Shown in pieces: positions 33,142 through 45,547 of a DNA stretch of 64,000 nucleotides (position 1 is the stretch's first letter; every line of letters starts with the position of its first letter). This DNA comes from Diphasiastrum complanatum. Lineage: Eukaryota; Streptophyta; Lycopodiopsida; Lycopodiales; Lycopodiaceae. The notes beneath the pieces are model-generated. The model made no database searches, had not been told where the DNA came from, and was given only the letters and a program-made list of their open reading frames with translations. The DNA is taken from contig CM055100.1 of NCBI GenBank assembly GCA_029204225.1, positions 64,575,592 to 64,639,591 on the forward strand. The letters run 5' to 3'. The position numbers and the translations under genes were made by a program.

Positions 33142-36100
33142 TGACTTCTTGTCTTGCTTACTAGCATTAGACTTACTGTATTATGCATCAATCAGAAAGT
33201 ATATAGTTCGCAAACAATTTCGTGTCGCGTCTTGTAACTTACAGATTAGAAAGATTAAACATCTACAACTAATTCGCGAATTACAAGAGTGGCAGATTGG
33301 CCACGATCTAGAATACTTTTGATGATGTCATGTTATCAGATCAAATAGTTGTACCCCTTGGTACTTGGCTGATCTTCTTGGCTGTTTGTGGGGCACGGCT
33401 GATTTCGTGTCGTGTCGTGTCGTGTCGTGTCGTGTCGTGTCGTGTCGTGTCGTGTCGTGTCGCCTTTTGTCAAAAGTTCAAAATTGAAAGCTACCAAAGC
33501 TTTGGCATTAGAAACAAAATGTTTCTTCAGCTCCCTCTCAAAGCATGATAGCTTGATGACTCCAAGGCTGCCCCTCTGCCTCTCGAATAGACCTTTGTCT
33601 AGGGCCTTTGTGAAAATGTCAGCACCCATGTCTTTCGTTCCAATGAAGGTGGTTTGCAACATCTTCTTGCCAATCAGGTCCCTGATCAAGTGGTAGTTGA
33701 TCGCAATGTGTTTCATCCTTGAGTGAAACACATGGTCTTTTGTCAGATGTATTGTAGATGTGTTGTCCATCTATAAAACCAGAGGTTCGTTGTTTGTTTC
33801 GCCCAATTCGTCCAGGAACTGTCTGAGCCAAATTATTTCGTTGGCCATCTTTGCTGCTGCAACATACTCTGTTTCGTAGGATGACTAATCCACAATGGTC
33901 TGCTTCTTGCTGACCCAGAGAATTGCTGCTCCTGACGTGATGGTGCATCCTCCCGAGACACTTTTACAGTCGTCTTTGATAGTTGCCCAGCTAGCATCAC
34001 TGTAGGAAAGCAACTGAAAACCTGCATCACGACAATAACACAAACCATAATCCTTTGTTAGTTGAAGATATTGCAAAATTCGTTTTGCAATCTTCCAATG
34101 TGTCGAGCCAGGATTCGTGTAGAATTGGCTCATCTTGAACACTGCATAAGCAATGTCAGGACGTGTATTGTCTACAAGGTACATCAACGATTCTATCAGT
34201 TTTCTGTAAGGTGTGAGCTGCATCAATTCTCTCTCTACTTCAGTCCTCGAATAATTTCCGTTCGTCAGCACCGTTCCTGCAAGCATTGGAGTATTCGCTC
34301 CTTTGCAATTCAGCATCTCGAAATCCTCTAGGATTTTTAGAGTATATCTGGACTGATGAAGGTACAACTTACCTCCCTCATAGTCCCTTTCAATTTGCAA
34401 GCCAAGGTAACACATGGCCTCTCCCAGATCCACAATCTCAAAATGTTTCGAGATGTCTTTCTTCACTTCAGCAATCAGCCTCTCACTCTTGCAGAGTATC
34501 AAAGTGTCATCCACATACACAGCCACAATGATAATCTTCCCATCTGTAATCCTCACATACACATTGGAATCAGCCATTAGTGGCTTGAATCCCAAGGATT
34601 TTAGAGCTTGATCTTTTTTTTTGTACTACTGTTGAGCTAACTATTTCAGACCATAGATACTCCTATGCATTCTGCATGCATAATCAGGAAGTGAACTCGA
34701 GACATAACCTGGGGGTTGATCCATGTAGACCTCCTCATCTAACTCACCATGCAAGAAGGTTGTCTTCTCATCCACAATGTGGATCCTGAGGTCATAAGCA
34801 GCTGCATATGCAAATAACAAACATAGGGACAAATGCTTCACAACAGGAGAGAAGGTTTTAGAATGATCAATACCATATGTCTGAGAGAATCCCTTCGCTA
34901 CCAGTCTTGTCTTATATTTCAAGACATCCCCATCCGGTCCATACTTGAGCTTGTAAACCCATTTGCATTTCACAGCCTTACGCTTATCTGGTAATGGCTC
35001 CAACGTCCATACCTGGTTCTTCCTCATGGATTCCATCTCCTCATTCATGGCTTGGATCCATTTGTCCTTCTCTGGACATTCAATTGCCTCCTCGAATGTG
35101 TGTGGTTCGCCACTGAATCCACATAATTCTTCTGATGTGGAAGCTGAGCTGCTTGGCACATATCTTGTTAGCGCTCTTCATTGTCTTGTCGACCTTCTAG
35201 GAGATCCTCAACAATGCCTTTGTCTTTGTCTGCTCTGCTAGGTCCGAAACCATCTTGGTTTACAAGTACTATAGCAAAAGGCTGCCTCTCGAATCTTTCG
35301 TCTTCTGATTCGTCACTTGACATTTTACCCTTCAGACATGCATCACATGTGGTCGAATTGTTCACATTCAAGATGCTGACCCTTGTTATTGCTTCATGAT
35401 GGCTTGCTTCATAAAGTGCCATCGAATTCATGTGGCATAGTCTCCTATACCACAGGGTGTCTAGCGAATCATCATGAGTCTGATGCACTTGATCTGCAGG
35501 CAAGCGTACATTCAAGTGATATAGATTACCTTTTCTTATGCCTTGAGTGATCAAGGTACTGGTACTAGCATCAATAACGTTGCATGCTTCGTCAGAAAAC
35601 ATCACATGCATCCCTGCATCAGCTATTTTTGCCACAAAGCAAGTCCTGCTGCAGTGTAGGCACCAACAGAACATCTTCGAGTCGTTTGTCTCTGCCATTC
35701 ATGTTGAGCCAGAGTGAACCAATACCGTTCACTTGATGTTTAGATCCATCTCCAAGAACAATGAATCTTGATGATGCACTTCGGAAATCAGACATAATTC
35801 GTCTTGATGTCACGAAATGTGAGGTAGCTCCTGAGTCTAGAATCACCTCATGTGTGTCAGGTGTTGACACTGCACACACATCTGCACAAATGTAGGTGGT
35901 CGAACAATTTCTGTTCAATCTCTCTTCACCCATTTTTGAGCTCTCAAGCTCCTTGACAAAGGACTAACTATTATTGTTCTCCTGTATGTTCTGTGCTAAT
36001 TTGTTCCTTGGGTTCAGGCGGCAATCCATGGCTGCATGACCTTCTTGTGGCAGTGGATACATTTAATTTTTGGATTGAACTTTTGACTTCTTGTCTTGCT

Positions 36101-36379
36101 TACTAGCATTAGACTTATTGTATTATGCATCAATCAGAAAGTATATAGTTCGCGAACAATTTCATGTCGTGTCTTGTAACTTACAGATTAGAAAGATTAA
36201 ACATCTACAACTAATTCGCAAATTACAAGAGTGGCAGATTAGCCATGATCTAGAATACTTCTGATGATGTCATGTTATCAGATCAAATAGTTGTACCCCT
36301 TGGTACTTGGCTGATCTTCTTGGTTGTTTGTGGGGCACGACTGATTTCGTGTCGTGTCGTGTCATGTCACTTGTTGTCA
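33142..36379 (-). pseudogene. Minus-strand copia with two LTRs, integrase deleted
   Basis: Flanking direct repeats 33142-33472 and 36084-36379 share TGAC...GTCA ends. Minus-strand coding order: zinc knuckle CIHCHK...GHAAMDC just inside the 5' LTR at about 36055-36010, with a 1-bp deletion; protease with LDSGATSHFV (35933 frame); LWYRRLCHMN pre-integrase (35698 frame); integrase core deleted; RT with KCKWVYKLKYGPDG, IVDEKTTFLHG, SIYGLK, AVYVDDTLIL; RNase H with SYSDASWA; MDNTSTIHL and IFTKALDKG at the end. PBS and gag N-terminus are missing: the LTR abuts the second knuckle. RT palm residues remain, but stops and frameshifts separate every block. Confidence 0.85.
33406..33460. repeat. (CGTGT)11 pentanucleotide microsatellite
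   Basis: Eleven exact CGTGT units lie inside the left LTR copy. The corresponding place in the right copy (about 36347-36361) has three units followed by CATGT. Confidence 0.95.
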
Positions 36380-36387
36380 AAGGTTCA

Positions 36388-37130
36388 AAAAGTGGCACAT
36401 AAGATTAGACCACTTGAACTATGGGAGCCTGAGATTGATGGCAAAGATGAAGATGGTTATTGGATTACCAACCTTACAAGATTACCATCATTCCTTTTGT
36501 GAAGGATGTGTTATGGGAAAGTATCATAGGGAGACATTCAAGAAAGGGGGAGCTACAAGAGCCAAGAAACCACTGGAACTTATTCACAATGACTTGTGCG
36601 GCCCAATGAAGACCATGTTGATGGGGGAAGCTTATTATTTTATGACTTTCATAGATGATTACTCCAGAAGGACATGGATTTATTTTTTGAAGAAGAAATT
36701 TGATGTTTTTGTTCACTTCAAGGAATTTAAGGCTTTAGTGGAAAACCAACTCGATGCATGAATCAAAGTGCTTAGATTAGATAGAGGGGGCGAATACAAA
36801 TCAGATGATTTTGAAGACTTTTGCAAGGAGCATGGCATCAAAAACAATTCACTCAATCACACACACCGCATAGTAATGGTGTAGCAGAAAGGAAGAATAG
36901 AACCATTATGGAGAATGCATGTTCCATGATGAAGCAAATGGGCTTACCAAATTCTTTTGGGTCGGAAGCGTGCAATGCGACAACGTTCTTGCAAAAAAGA
37001 AGTCCCACAGCCCGCTTGATCAATAAGTTCAACGGTGATGATTTCCACATGTGGAAATTCAAAATGAAGATGATACTCACTAAAAAAGAACTCTTGGGAT
37101 ACGTCAACGGTTCAATAGCTAAGCCTGCTG
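36388..37130 (+). pseudogene. Copia integrase fragment fused to a foreign gag start
   Basis: The frame 36354-36761 covers WHIRLDHLNYGSL, CEGCVMGK, HNDLCGPM (first core Asp) and FIDDYSRRTW. LDRGGEY (second Asp) lies near 36777. The 36821 frame holds [17 protein letters not shown] (core Glu). At about 37010 the frame passes without a stop into INKFNGDDFHMWKFKMKM and LGYVNG, the N-terminus of a copia gag. The result is an integrase-gag chimera. Confidence 0.85.
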
Positions 37131-37860
37131 AACCTGACCCTACTCGACATCCTCACTGGCCCCATTCCCCACCAACCGAATCTTGGCCCCATTCCTTCAT
37201 TAACTGAAACTCTAAACTCTTTTATCAACGTTTGACCATCAGTCCATCTCAATCCGCTCCCTCGGCGGATTGCAAACTCAGACCCCCTCTGTCGCGAACT
37301 CTCCTCCTCCTCCTCAGCTCGGTTGAAACCGCTCCCCTCCATCGGCTGATTCGACAAAACCCCCCCTCCTCGACTGATTTTTGAATGTCCTCTCTACGTC
37401 TACGACTCTAACCCCCCTCCTACAACTCTCTCTCTCTCTTCTTTCTCTCTACTTGGCAGATGATGTTGTTGCACCCTCAGGAAGTGTTGGATCTATCTCC
37501 TCTACTCTCCTAAATCCTATGTTAATCTGTTTCCATTCATGTTGCTGCACTTTTACTCGCATTGTCGCACAGTCTGTAGAAATACAAGTAAACTTCAACA
37601 AGCGAAAAAAAGCCAAAAGGGCCGAAGTCTGTGACAAAGTCTCAGTTTTACATTTTATTAGACTTTTGATGAGAATGTCGCATTTTTGGGGGAAGCACAA
37701 AAACTGTGAAAAACACTATTTACTTGGTTTTTCAAGCACCAGAGGCAAACCTAAAGAATGTCGCATTTTTCGCCAGACACCAATGGCAACATGATGAGCC
37801 TTGATGCCGGAGCCTCCTCATGCTCACTTTTTGCATTGTGCAAACTAATTTGACAATGAC
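37131..37860. other. Unassigned CT-rich stretch
   Basis: Pyrimidine-rich sequence at 37200-37460 is followed by unassigned text with two GTCGCATTTTT words (about 37677 and 37752). No domain is visible. Confidence 0.3.
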
Positions 37861-37869
37861 AACAGCCTC

Positions 37870-38451
37870 TTATGATCTCCTCCATACGAACGGCACAACA
37901 ACTTCACGCCATCTCTTGTACTTTCCATCTGCACAAATTGACTCTTTCAAGAGTCATCACAATGTTGTTGCAAGAAGACACTCGAAGGAATGAAGCTTCT
38001 AATTCCTCGACTGTCGACTCTCACACATTACACACCAACGGAGGCTTGAGAAAGCAGAAGAAAAAAAGGCTTGAAGTCATCGAAGAAAGATCAGAAGCCA
38101 ACACAAAGTCAAGAGCAGTTGAATCAGCCGACAAAGAAGAAGCTGTTTTGCAGATACTATAACCGTTCCAACCACAAGATCCAAGACTGTCGATACTACA
38201 AGCCAATAATAGCAGCAAGGGACAGTCAATTCAAGTGACAAATATAGATGCAGAAGCTCCACAGCCTATTCAAGAATTGGATCATAATAACAAACCATCA
38301 AGAAGCATCCAACGACAGCTCTTGGTTTCTAGATTCTGGAGCCACACAATATATGACTAGCCATATAATCTGATTTAAGTCCTATACGTCTTTCAATACC
38401 AAACAATATATTTACCTTGGTGACAATAGCACTCAAGATATCAAAGGTGAA
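37870..38451 (+). pseudogene. Outer copia relic, part 1: gag end and protease
   Basis: Gag C-terminus (LTLSRVITMLLQEDTRR), a decayed knuckle (FCRYYNRSNHKIQDC), then the protease site FLDSGATQYMT and YLGDNST. The frame is interrupted at 38451 by the minus-strand copia insertion and resumes at 44356 after the target duplication. It belongs to the same group as the copia at 57.1 kb. Confidence 0.8.
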
Positions 38452-39065
38452 TGCTGAATTCACACATGTGGGACACCCTACACATGTATTTTTTATCTCC
38501 TAAGCCCAATAACACCATAAAGATCAGACTACCATTGGTTGTCAATAGGAAAGCTGATCATACAAGCAATATTATTGTATTACAAGCAAAATCTGTCAAC
38601 AAAACATAAGACTAAGCATCATAAATGCCTCTACTCGACTAGAGAGAGAAAATAGCAAGTACAAAACTCGTGGGGAGAGAGAGGGCACAAAGAGCTTGTC
38701 TCCAAATTTGCATTACACACAAATTTCATCATATTCTCAATGAGAGTACATCACATATATATAGATCCATGGACTCTTCTCCTACTTTGAGTTGAATTGA
38801 AGTTGTGGATCCACCTCTCAAGCTATCTAGACTTATTCAAGCCACCTCACTATGTTTAATTGTGCCACCTAGCCTTTTCATGCATTAAATGTGGCATGTA
38901 AAGTACAAATGGCAATTCCTATGGTAGCTCAAGTTTCTACTTCTACCTACCTTGAATATTTTATTCTAAGATGGGCCTTTACTAAGCCAAAAGAGCTCAA
39001 TTCATCTTTGGCATTTTTAGGACCCATACACACAACATTAGATAGATTTTTCAATAATTTTGACA
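38452..39065 (-). mobile_element. 3' LTR of the nested minus-strand copia
   Basis: 614 bp; on the minus strand it starts TGTCAAAATT and ends ATTCAGCA. A purine tract (TTTTTAGGAGGAG) precedes it at 39078-39066. By eye it differs from the other LTR (43742-44355) at 19 of 614 sites, with no length change. GTGAA precedes it at 38447-38451. Confidence 0.95.
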
Positions 39066-39083
39066 CTCCTCCTAAAAATGTAT

Positions 39084-42000
39084 CTAATGTGGATCAAGCA
39101 CTGATCTTGAGATAAGACCAAGATTAGACCTATGCTTTGAGAAGGCACTTTTGCAAAGTGGCTTTGTGAGAAGATCAACAATACACGAAGATGTGTCAAC
39201 ATGTTCTAAGTTGATTTCACCTCCAATGAGCTTTTCCCTTACAAAATCGTGTGCCACTTCTATATGCTTGCTTCTTGCATGAAAAATAGGATTGTTTGCA
39301 AGAGCTTGTGCCGATATGTTGTCACATTTGATCAAGGGAAGATCATCCTCTTTGATGCACTTTAGCTCCATGATTAATCTCTTGATCCAAGGCATCTCTT
39401 TAGTTGTTGTAGTGAGTGCTTTGTACTCGGCCTCACAAGATGATAGAGATTTGGTATCCTGCTTCTTTGAAAGCCAAGACACAAGATTGCCTCCAAGAAA
39501 GATAGTGTATGCATTGCAAAATCGAAATTTGAATAGCCAACAATGGTTAGATCTTCATTCTTGTACAATAAACCATAATCTTGAGTAGAAGATACATATC
39601 TTAGAACTCTCTTGGCCATCTTCCAATGTTGGATCTTGGGATCTTGCATAAAGTGACTCAATTTGTGCACACAATAGCTCAAATCGGGTCTAGTGATAGT
39701 AAGCCAAATTAAAGAGCCTATAAGACTCCTATAAAGTGTGATGTCCTCGAAGGATCTTTCATCACCTTTACTAGGATCTTTTACATGTTGCTCCATGGGA
39801 GTATCTATGCCTTTACAACTTTGCATATTAAATCTTTGCAAAATAGAAAAGACATATCTAGATCGACAAATAAAAGCATACTCTTCATGAAAATCAATCT
39901 CAAGGCCCAAAATGTAATGGATCTCTCCTAGATCTTGCATTTTAAATTCTTTTCCTAATGCATCTTTGGTTTCTTGAACTAGCATCAAACAACTTCCACG
40001 AAGAATAATGTCATCTACATAGATTAGGAGAATGACAATATTATTACCATCAAACTTTAAGTACATAGAAGGATCATAGTCACTAAGCACAAATCCTAAT
40101 GAAAGTAGAAAGTTGTTGAGTCTTGAATACCATGATCTAGGTGCTTGCTTTAAGCCATAAAGACTTCTAAAGATTTATCCTTGATAAATCCTTGAGACTG
40201 TTCCATGTATATCTCCTCCTCAAGATAGCCATTCAAAAAAGCATTGGAGACATCAAGTTGAAACAGTTTCCACTTAAAAAATAAGGCAAGAGAGATTATG
40301 ATTCTTATTGTCACCATCTTTGCTACAGGAGCAAAGGTTTCTTCATGGTCAAGGCCATATATTTGTGCAAAGCCTTTAGCACATAATCTTGCCTTGTACT
40401 TGTTGATGGAGCCATCATGATTGTACTTGATCGTGAACACCCACTTGCATCCAATGATATGCATATAAGGTGGTGGATCCACTACCTCCCATGTGTGGTT
40501 GGTGATCAAGGCATCATATTCGATTTTCATGGCCTCATGCCACTCCTTGGTATTGAGGGCTTCTTGAACATCTTTGGGCTCCTCATGAGAAACAAAATAA
40601 GCATAAGTGGAATCAAGATCCACTTGTTTTCCTTTTTCATCATAAGTGAGCCTCTTGGGCTCAGATATCTCCCTCGTGGATCTTCTAGGAGTGAAAATCT
40701 GAGGACTTTCATCTTCAAATCTTGACTCCTCCATAAGTTGACTGTCTTCAATAACAATAGGTGATAGATTTTGAGGTTGCTTGATCTCGGCCCCTCCAAG
40801 ATTGAACTTTTCTTCTTCATGAAAAACTACATCTCTACTATCAATTACTTTAGAGGTAGAGAGCATGTAGATTCGATAGGCTTTCTTGTTGGATGAATAT
40901 CCAACCATTACTCCTTTGCTTGCACAAGGACCATCCTTCTTTCTCATTTCCAAGGGAATATGGACAAAGCATATGCATCCAAATACTCTAAGGTGTTCAA
41001 CCTTAGGTTTCTTCAAATAGAGTGCTTCATATGGTGACTTTCCTCCAAGTGCAACATGAGAGAGTCTATTGCAAAGATAGTTTGAACAATTGATAGCCTC
41101 ACCCCAAAAGTCTTTTGGCAAGGATGCCTCAATTCTAATGGTTTTGGCACATTCACACAATGTTTTATTCTTTATTTCAGCCACCCCATTTTGAGATGGT
41201 GTATATGCACAAGAAAACTCCCTTTTAATGCCTTCAAGCTCACAATAATCATGAAATTTATTGGAAGTGTACTCACCACCTCCATCACTTCTAAGAATCT
41301 TGATTTTGTAAGAAAATTGCTTTTCAACTAGAGCTTTGAACTTTAGGAATTAGCCAAACACCATAGACTTTGAAGCTAGAAGATATACCCAGGTAAATCT
41401 AGTGAAATCATCAATGAAAGTTACAAAGCAAGTAGCACCACCCTTGCTCTTTGAAGATGAGAAGTGCACATCCGAGTGTATGAGCTCCAATGGATGTGTA
41501 GTCTTGATAGATGACTTTGAAAAAGGCTTCTTATGAGACTTAGATATGGCACAAGCCTACATGGCTTGAAATTCTTGGAGATAAGATTAGGCAAGCCAAT
41601 AGCTTTGGCTTTCTTGACCATGGACACCATAGAATTATAGTTAGGATGCCCCAACCTTCTATGCCATAGTTCCTCCAAAGACATATGAGTAGCAAAAACA
41701 CTATCACAAGAGTTAGCATACTCTTTGGGATCAAACTTGTAGATTCCACCATATCTAGACCCAAATGCAAGGATCTCATCATGCTTCTTGATTGTACATG
41801 TATCAATGTCGAAATTCACATCTAGTCCACTATCAAACAATTGCAGATTTTTTGTTAACTTGGGAACAAAAAGTACATTAGACAGAGAAAGAACTTTTGA
41901 TGAAGAAAGCTTTAAGGGAATGGTCCCTATGTCTTCAATAGCACACTCATGATCATTTGCTGTGTAGATGGACTTCTTGGCTCCTTCATAAGGTGATATG

Positions 42001-42959
42001 GATAAAAAAAAGTACTTGGAGCTACACATATGTGAGGAAGCTCCACTGTCGATATACCACGAACCATCCTTCTTGAAAGGTGATGAAGAAAAACTCGAGA
42101 CCATAAGAGATCCCTCTCCATCACTTGCATGAGCATCTTCCTTCTCTTCATTAGAAATGTTGGCTTGCTTGAATTGAGTCTTCTTCTTGAAGCAATTGGT
42201 GGCATAATGCCCCTTCTTGCCACAAAAGAAACACTTGATGTTTTTCTTCTTCTTCTTGGATGTGGAAGCTTGAGAAGTCTCATCCTCTTCTCCTTTCTCC
42301 TTAGAAATAAGATTGTTCCTGTTTGAAGAGGATTGGTGTTGATTCTTACTTCTTGTCTTGTGCCTGTCTTTGGTAAAGAGAGCTTTACCATCAATGTTGA
42401 GAGACAGTCTCTCCATTTTCAAGAGCTTATACTCTTGTCTTAATTCTTCAGAAATGAGCCCACTTTGGAGTGCTTCCAAACCTGGTAGCTCCTCCTTAAT
42501 GGCATAACTCTGAACAAGGTTGTCATATTCCTCCTTTAACCCATTAAGTATGACTTGAACAAGTTCATTTTGGTTGATGGAGTCTCCTATGCATGACAAT
42601 TCTCTATGAAGGTCTTTAACTCTCAGTACATAAGCTGAAGCACATTCATCACTTCTCTGTACATTTTAAAAAATATGGTTTCTTAGTGTTAGAAGTATAG
42701 AAGTATTCTTTGCCTCATAGATAGAGTTGAGAGTATCCCAAGCATCTTTGGCATTAGTACAAGCACCAATTTCTCTTAAGATGTCATTTGAGACATTCAT
42801 CTTAATATAATGCAGAGCCATCCTGGCTCTCTTTTTGTACTTTGGAATTTCATGAGGAATTTGTGGTTCTTTTTCAATGCCAAGTACAATATCCATCACA
42901 TCTTGTAGTAAGACAGATTCCATTCTTACCTTCCAAATTGAGTAATTGGATGTTGACAA
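39084..42959 (-). pseudogene. Nested copia gag-pol, nearly complete
   Basis: Minus-strand order: gag (42959-42666, NYSIWKVRMESVL; then a stop and the 42599 frame, VILNGLKEEY); zinc knuckle CFFCGKKGHYATNC intact; protease YIDSGASSHM; ELWHRRLGHPNYN; integrase core with several breaks around 41430-41190; integrase C-terminus and RT in the 41184-40150 frame (LPKDFWGEA, CKWVFTIKYN, QLDVSNAFLNG); RT palm LLIYVDDIIL (40090 frame); RNase H with YSNFDFA where YSDxDWA is usual; then SSCEAEYKAL and LLTKPL (39482 frame). The order PR-IN-RT-RH is that of Ty1/copia. About five disabling breaks remain, and the RNase H Asp is lost. Confidence 0.92.
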
Positions 42960-43741
42960 TCTTTCACTTTCTTCTAATTGAAGTCATAAAGAATGATGGA
43001 AATAAAAAAAGATAGATGAAAGAATTGCTTATCTTCTCACTATAGGAACCAATCAAGGGTACAAAACCAAATCCTATGTAAGACTAAGAAAAAAACTGTG
43101 AGATAGATCTCACTAGCTTGACAATCTCTCTAAAACAAGATCTGAATCATCAAAAAAGATGAAGTATGGCAAAAGTTATGGTTCTTTGAATTTCACACGT
43201 GTGAAATATTCCAAAAATGTCAAATTGACTCAAATACAATCTATTTGTATGAAACAATTTGCCTAGAACCTATAAATTTTGTCTAAATCACATGTAGATG
43301 AGATTGTGCAGCTTCTAGATGATTTTTGTGATCATTCAAGCAATAAATGACATGTACACACGATTTGCCACAGGTCTAGGTGCCCTACCTATGACTCTTC
43401 AAAAGCTTATAACTTTTGATTGGCTTATACAACTGTCATGATTCAAATTGCATCAGATTCTACACATTTCTAACTTTCTAGTGGGCTAATGCAAGAAATT
43501 TGGATCTAAGGTGAGAGAGAACCACCAATATGAAAATGGGCAGATTTCACACATGCCAGCACCTAAAATTCCGTACATTACCTGATCTGGCCCATTCAGT
43601 GTGGTTTGAAGCTCTAAATCACCAGAAAACTGCAAACTAGCTAGAAAGTAGAATCTAAACAATTCCTAGCTTGAAATCTGATCAGATCTGCAAACTTTTT
43701 TATTAGATTTGCTTGTAAAACTTTGGTAGGATCTGATACCA
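42960..43741 (-). mobile_element. Leader and primer-binding site of the nested copia
   Basis: TGGTATCAGATCC at 43741-43729 directly follows the LTR and matches the initiator-Met primer site except at its end. A leader of about 770 bp without coding potential leads to gag. Confidence 0.8.
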
Positions 43742-44355
43742 TGCTGAATTCACACGTGTGAGACGTCCTACACATGTATTTTTTATCTCCTAAGCCCAAT
43801 AACACCATAAAGATCAGACTAGCATTGGTTGTCAATAGGAAAGCTGATCATACAAGCAATATTATTGTGTTACAAGCAAGATCTATCAACAAAACATAAG
43901 ACTAAGCATCATAAATGCCTCTACTCAGGTAGAGAGAGAAAATAGCAAGTACAAAACTCGTGGAGAATGAGAGGGCACAAAGAGCTTGTCTCCAAATTTG
44001 CATTACACACAAATTTCATCATATTCTCAATGAGAGTACATCACATATATATAGATCCATGGACTCTTCTCCTACTTTGAGTTGAATTGGAGTTGTGGAT
44101 CCACCTCTCAAGCTATCTAGACTTATTCAAGCCACCTCACTATGTTTAATTGTGCCACCTAGTCTTTTCATGCATTAAATGTGGCATGTAAAGTACAAAT
44201 GGCAATTCCTATGGTAGCTCAAGTTTCTACTTCTACCTACCTTAAATATTTTATTCTAAGATGGGTCTTTACTAAGCCAAAAGAGCTCAATCCATCTTTG
44301 GCATTTTTAGGACCCATACACACAACATTAGATAGATTTTTCAATAATTTTGACA
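43742..44355 (-). mobile_element. 5' LTR of the nested minus-strand copia
   Basis: 614 bp, the same ends as the 38452-39065 copy. GTGAA follows at 44356-44360, matching 38447-38451, which is a perfect 5-bp target-site duplication. A TATA-like ATATATATAG (forward) lies at about 44046-44055. Confidence 0.95.
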
Positions 44356-44731
44356 GTGAAGGTACAGTAAGATTAAGCTTTGCCAATGATCAATGTAAGC
44401 TACTTTCAAATGTCTTTCATGTACCGAATCTGTCAACAAACCTACTCTCTGTTAGCAGAATTACAGATCTAGGACATAGGGTAGAATTCGAATCTGATCA
44501 GTGCAAAATAGTCGATAGGACAGGCAAGATCCTAGCACTCGAAAAGAGGCATGGATACTTGTATAGATTAAGTCATTGTTTTTCTGCCTCTAGTCAGGCA
44601 CTCAGTACTTCTATTCAAATAAATAAAATTTTACTTTGGCATTATAGACTTGGTCATTTGAATCATGCTTTTGTACAACAAATGTCTAAGCAATCCATTG
44701 TTCTTGATCTCGACTATCTTGATAGGAAAGC
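44356..44731 (+). pseudogene. Outer copia relic, part 2: protease to pre-integrase
   Basis: It continues the frame cut at 38451: GTVRLSF, VFHVPNLSTNLLSV, then LLWHYRLGHLNHA of the GAG-pre-integrase domain. Similarity to copia ends near LDRK at about 44731, where a different, unassigned sequence begins. Confidence 0.8.
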
Positions 44732-45362
44732 CAAAGGCAAGGACACGAACATAAAGGTAACTTGCCGTCATTTTTCGGAAGTGTTTAAGACGCATTACTC
44801 TGTTTGGAGAGACATCATAGCTGCTACTCAAGACTTTGTTCAGGAAGGAGCAACAAGGGTGATGAAAGTTGAAGTATGGACAAAATTAGATGATATGGTT
44901 AAAATATTATGAAAGGAAATATTTTCAAACAATGACTTGCGACTGCTACAAAAAAGTTGTGTTGAGTTTGTGGATGCAGTTAAAGTGGCACGGGGAGAGG
45001 ATCATATCACACATTACATGGTAAGCATTAAAAAACAGATATCAAGTTACCATTTGTTTTTTGAAGTTTACCAATTGATAAAATTTGTTGATATTTTGCA
45101 GCACATATTACGACACCATTCCATATCCTTAGCAGAAAATCTTGGAAGTTTGAGTATATGGTCATCGCAAGGGATGTAAGAATCTCATTGGCGAGCAAGA
45201 GCAACATTTCATAAAAACACACAGCATGGTGGCCTCAATGGTAGACACAGATATATTCTTCAGCTATTTCAATGGTTCTATCGACGAGCACAAATACGAC
45301 ATCAACCAAAAACTACAAATTACATCAAGTTCAGAAAGGCATGCAAATTTAGACATCAAGGG
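44732..45362 (+). pseudogene. Unassigned spliced coding relic A
   Basis: I do not recognise the family. The frame contains WRDIIAATQDFVQEG, then a TGA, then SCVEFVDAVKVARGEDHITHYM to 45020. A well-formed 81-bp intron (GTAAGC...ATTTTGCAG, 45021-45101) follows. Exon 2 reads HHSISLAENLGSLSIWSSQ, a TAA, then SHWRARATFHKNTQHGG and LQLFQWFYRRAQ, with TAG near 45362. Conservation of a long Trp/His/Arg-rich frame across a spliced intron points to a once-functional protein. The Gly-Ser-Leu...Ser-Gln...Ser-His-x-x-Ala pattern suggests the end of a transposon-encoded nucleic-acid enzyme, but this is a guess. It ends 185 bp from convergent relic B. Confidence 0.5.
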
Positions 45363-45547
45363 AGGTAGATTGACAGACACAACATTGTACTAAATATTTG
45401 TAATTTGTTTTGGAAAAAAATACATTTCCAACTTATTGAATGTATCTATGTCTCCTTGCCATCTTCTTTTTCTTTTTATAGTGCCAGTTGCATTTTGTTG
45501 TCGTGGAGGAATTCTCTTTTTGTGAATGGATCCAAAAGATATGCATT

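Noticed and set aside
33336-33480. Asp-Thr-Thr-Arg-His repeated C-terminus as a new protein domain
   Set aside because: It is RNase H read through into the CGTGT microsatellite of the LTR.
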